In this document: positions 61,850 to 64,000 of the stretch, piece after piece
How positions within the stretch are numbered: position 1 is the first letter of the stretch
Layout of the letters: every line of letters begins with the position of its first letter
Origin: Coriobacteriia bacterium
GTDB lineage: Bacteria; Actinomycetota; Coriobacteriia; WRKU01; WQUG01
Direction of reading: 5' to 3'
Length of the DNA stretch: 64,000 nucleotides
Assembly (NCBI GenBank): GCA_009779855.1
Contig: WRBC01000001.1
Location: 149,348-213,347 of the forward strand
The notes under the pieces: model-generated
Databases searched by the model: none
What the model was told of the DNA's origin: nothing
Seen by the model: only the letters and a program-made list of their open reading frames with translations
Made by a program: the position numbers and the translations under genes

Positions 61850-62964
61850 CTGGCCTTGCTCAGTACCCTGCATTTCAAGTGTTTTTGACTCTTAGTTTAT
61901 CAGTGGTACTGGTTGCTATGATTACTCCTTTGCTCATCCGCTTTTTACAAAAGCGCGAGATTGGTCAGCAAATTCGCGCAGAGGGAATTCAGGAACATTT
62001 AGTAAAGCATGGAACTCCCACAATGGGGGGCATTGTTATTTTGCTTGTCGCTGTTGCACTCTTTGCTGCAATGGTTGCTTTTGCACATCCCATTATTGCC
62101 GAGGCTAGTGCACATCGTATTGACATGTTTAATACGGGAGTGCGTGCAGGTGTCACAGTGCTCTTATGTATGCTAGGTTGTGGAATCCTAGGCTTTATTG
62201 ACGACTACATAAAGGTTGCAAAAAAACGGAGCCTGGGACTTTCTGCTCGTGCAAAGATTGTCGGACAACTGCTCATAGCTGTAGGTACTACGCTTGCAGC
62301 TATTAACTGGGTAGGTGTATCAGCAAATATTTATGTCCCTCTTACAGACTTCTATATTCCTCTTGCGCAGGTGTCTACGACGTTTACACTGCCAGTGTTT
62401 CTCGGTTCGGTAGTGTTAACTATTCCTTGGGTTTATTTATTGTTCGCCCTGATTATGATTGTCGGTCTAACAAATGCGGTAAATCTAACAGATGGACTTG
62501 ATGGACTTGCAGCAGGAACTGTCACTATAGTTGCCTTAGTATTTGCAGCTATTGCTTATGCATCAGGCTCACTGCCTGTTGCCATTGCTGCGACTGCCAT
62601 TGCTGGTGGCTGCATTGGCTTTCTCTGGTGGAATTGTTATCCTGCAAAAATCTTCATGGGAGACACAGGATCCCTTGCTCTGGGAGGTGCCATTGCGGGC
62701 CTAGCTCTGGTAACAAAAACAGAATTATTAGTTGTTGTTATCGGTGGGATTTTCGTCATTGAAGCCTTGTCAGTGGTTATTCAGGTTCTTGTCTTCAAGA
62801 TGACAGGTAAGCGCGTCTTTAAAATGGCACCTATCCACCATCATTTCGAAATGCTGAAATGGTCAGAAACTACCATTATGGTTCGTTTTTGCATCATTAC
62901 GGGATGTCTAGCAGCATTTGGGTTTGCCCTCTTCTTCTATGAGCTTACGCGATTGGGCGGGTAG
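61843..62964 (+). CDS. mraY: Phospho-MurNAc-pentapeptide translocase MraY
   Basis: 373 residues with about ten membrane helices. Conserved loops are MGGIVIL, GFIDDYIKVAKKRSLGL, NLTDGLDGLAAG, FMGDTGSLALGG and the APIHHHFEMLKWSE end. It makes lipid I. The stop TAG at 62962 is in the same frame as the following murD reading frame; see the murD entry. Confidence 0.97.
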   Translation: MLAGLAQYPAFQVFLTLSLSVVLVAMITPLLIRFLQKREIGQQIRAEGIQEHLVKHGTPTMGGIVILLVAVALFAAMVAFAHPIIAEASAHRIDMFNTGVRAGVTVLLCMLGCGILGFIDDYIKVAKKRSLGLSARAKIVGQLLIAVGTTLAAINWVGVSANIYVPLTDFYIPLAQVSTTFTLPVFLGSVVLTIPWVYLLFALIMIVGLTNAVNLTDGLDGLAAGTVTIVALVFAAIAYASGSLPVAIAATAIAGGCIGFLWWNCYPAKIFMGDTGSLALGGAIAGLALVTKTELLVVVIGGIFVIEALSVVIQVLVFKMTGKRVFKMAPIHHHFEMLKWSETTIMVRFCIITGCLAAFGFALFFYELTRLGG

Positions 62965-62973
62965 GCGAGAGCA

Positions 62974-64000
62974 ATTAATCACGCGCAAGAACATACGAAC
63001 AGACAGGCAGGCTTACAAACAGGGAACCTTTCCAAAAATGCTTTTGAAAAGGTTCTTATTGTAGGTGTTGGCAAAAGTGGTCGGTCGACTGCTCGTTTTT
63101 TACTTGAGCACAGTATTCAACTGGGAATTAGCTCACTTGCCCTAGTAGACTCTGTTTTTTCAGAAGATCTTAAAAATTTCTTTGCGCAGATGCAGCAGGA
63201 TTGTCCCACGGGAGTGCAGCTATCTGCTGACTTCGGCGTAAATTCTGTGCCTACAGTAGGCGAGCACTATTATGATGTTTGCATTATTACTCCAGGACTT
63301 GCCCCGCACACTATACTTGCGCAGTCAGCTTGCGAGCAGTCAGCAGAAGTCATTTCTGAGGTTGAGCTTGCCTACCGTCTATCTCCTCCAGGCTTGAACT
63401 GGGTCGCCATTACGGGAACTAACGGTAAGACAACTACTACTGAATTGGTGCGGGAAGTACTTTCTGCTCAAGAAAATGTTCAGGTTTTTAGCGTAGGCAA
63501 TATTGGAACCCCGGCACTAGAGCTACTTGCTTCGGTGCGCCCTGGGGATTTTTTCATTGCAGAGGTCAGTTCGTTTCAAGCAGCACGACTCAGTACGTTT
63601 AAACCACGTGTGGCCGCATTGCTTAATTTGAGCTCTGATCATCTGGATTGGCACAAGGATATTGCTCGCTACGGGGCAGACAAATGCAGGATTTTTGCAA
63701 ACTCAGGCAATGGTGACTTGGTGCTTGTGCCCGAAGAAGACGAATTGCATGAACTGGCGCGTCCCGTAATTGCCGCCGCAGTTCTCGCTGCAGAGAAGCG
63801 TGGCGCATGCGTGAGAAAAATTAGTGCTGACGAGCATTGTTTGCCCTTGGAAAAGCATGAACTTCGCATTCGTGGGGACCATAATATGATGAACGCCTGC
63901 TTCGCAACTGCGATAGGTCACTATTTTGGGGTACCAGATACAGACATTTCTAAGGCACTGAAATCTTTTCAGCCACAGCCACACCGAATGCAGGAGATTG
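62974..64000 (+). CDS. murD: UDP-MurNAc-alanine-glutamate ligase MurD, start unclear, runs off the end
   Basis: The protein begins near KVLIVGVGKSGRSTARFLLEH (split here only by position, 63049 on), followed by AITGTNGKTTTTELV, GNIGTPALEL, EVSSFQAARLS and LNLSSDHLDWHKD: a clear MurD missing its C-terminus at the window edge. But no ATG, GTG or TTG exists in this frame between the mraY stop and the Rossmann core; the only near-cognate upstream is ATT at 62974. An overlapping frame starts at ATG 62939 and would join by a one-base shift in the AAAAA at 63034-63038. So either a non-AUG start or a frameshift. Confidence 0.75.
   Translation, partial: MNHAQEHTNRQAGLQTGNLSKNAFEKVLIVGVGKSGRSTARFLLEHSIQLGISSLALVDSVFSEDLKNFFAQMQQDCPTGVQLSADFGVNSVPTVGEHYYDVCIITPGLAPHTILAQSACEQSAEVISEVELAYRLSPPGLNWVAITGTNGKTTTTELVREVLSAQENVQVFSVGNIGTPALELLASVRPGDFFIAEVSSFQAARLSTFKPRVAALLNLSSDHLDWHKDIARYGADKCRIFANSGNGDLVLVPEEDELHELARPVIAAAVLAAEKRGACVRKISADEHCLPLEKHELRIRGDHNMMNACFATAIGHYFGVPDTDISKALKSFQPQPHRMQEI

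Noticed and set aside
1..64000. CRISPR arrays, insertion sequences, prophage genes, rRNA genes
   Set aside because: None was seen; repeats are short and the gene content is core.

Overview
The window is a 64 kb stretch of bacterial chromosome made almost entirely of core genes, with moderate GC and no sign of prophage, insertion sequence or CRISPR. Several features point to an actinobacterium, most likely class Coriobacteriia (Eggerthellaceae-like). These are a dnaK-grpE-dnaJ-hspR operon with a MerR-type HspR, a SteA/SteB pair, a DUF3866 gene next to pyrG, ald and xerD, a Trp T-box, and a membrane-anchored cytochrome with about 12 haem motifs beside tatA/tatC and hypA/hypB. The taxon is an inference from gene content, not a database match.

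Layout. 1-1.9 kb: an iron/B12-type ABC uptake locus on the minus strand and a small membrane protein. 2-9.4 kb: the rimP-nusA-rnpM-infB-rbfA-DHH-truB translation operon, with a shortened RimP and a TruB fused to only half of RibF. 9.5-12.9 kb: a Cys-rich unknown, lgt, htrA, rlmH. 12.9-16 kb: two matched perfect hairpins, a TrpX-like binding protein, and a Trp T-box controlling trpB. 16-25.3 kb: ffh, then GT2 and murJ on the minus strand, then pyrG, DUF3866, ald, xerD. 25.4-30.5 kb: multihaem cytochrome, two unknown membrane proteins, tatA, tatC, hypA, hypB. 30.6-34.6 kb: the heat-shock operon. 34.7-37 kb: tRNA-Leu and a DNA-repair pair (minus strand). 37-40.5 kb: a TPP-riboswitch-like leader, thiT, thiamine pyrophosphokinase, steA, steB. 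40.6-43.5 kb: rpsP-khpA-rimM-trmD and lepB. 43.5-44.9 kb: L10 leader, rplJ, rplL. 45-48 kb: a LolD/MacB-type exporter. 48-54.6 kb: a surface polysaccharide cluster. 54.7-64 kb: the mraZ division and cell-wall cluster, running off the end inside murD.

Main points for a second look: murD has no usable AUG/GUG/UUG start in its own frame; twin 35-nt hairpins follow rlmH with base-pair-preserving differences; the thiT leader matches only the first half of a TPP riboswitch; TruB is fused to a RibF half lacking riboflavin kinase; RimP lacks its C-terminal domain; the dnaK operon encodes a cysteine-free DnaJ; roughly 10-bp-phased MraZ boxes precede mraZ; a tandem 16-bp repeat lies upstream of the ABC binding-protein gene; and an ABC exporter gene looks leaderless. 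The peptidoglycan genes (murJ, mraY, murD, murE, murF, ftsI), the translation genes and the energy genes (Tat, Hyp, cytochrome) give a picture of an anaerobic respiring monoderm with meso-diaminopimelate peptidoglycan. The last point is inferred from the DNPR motif in MurE.
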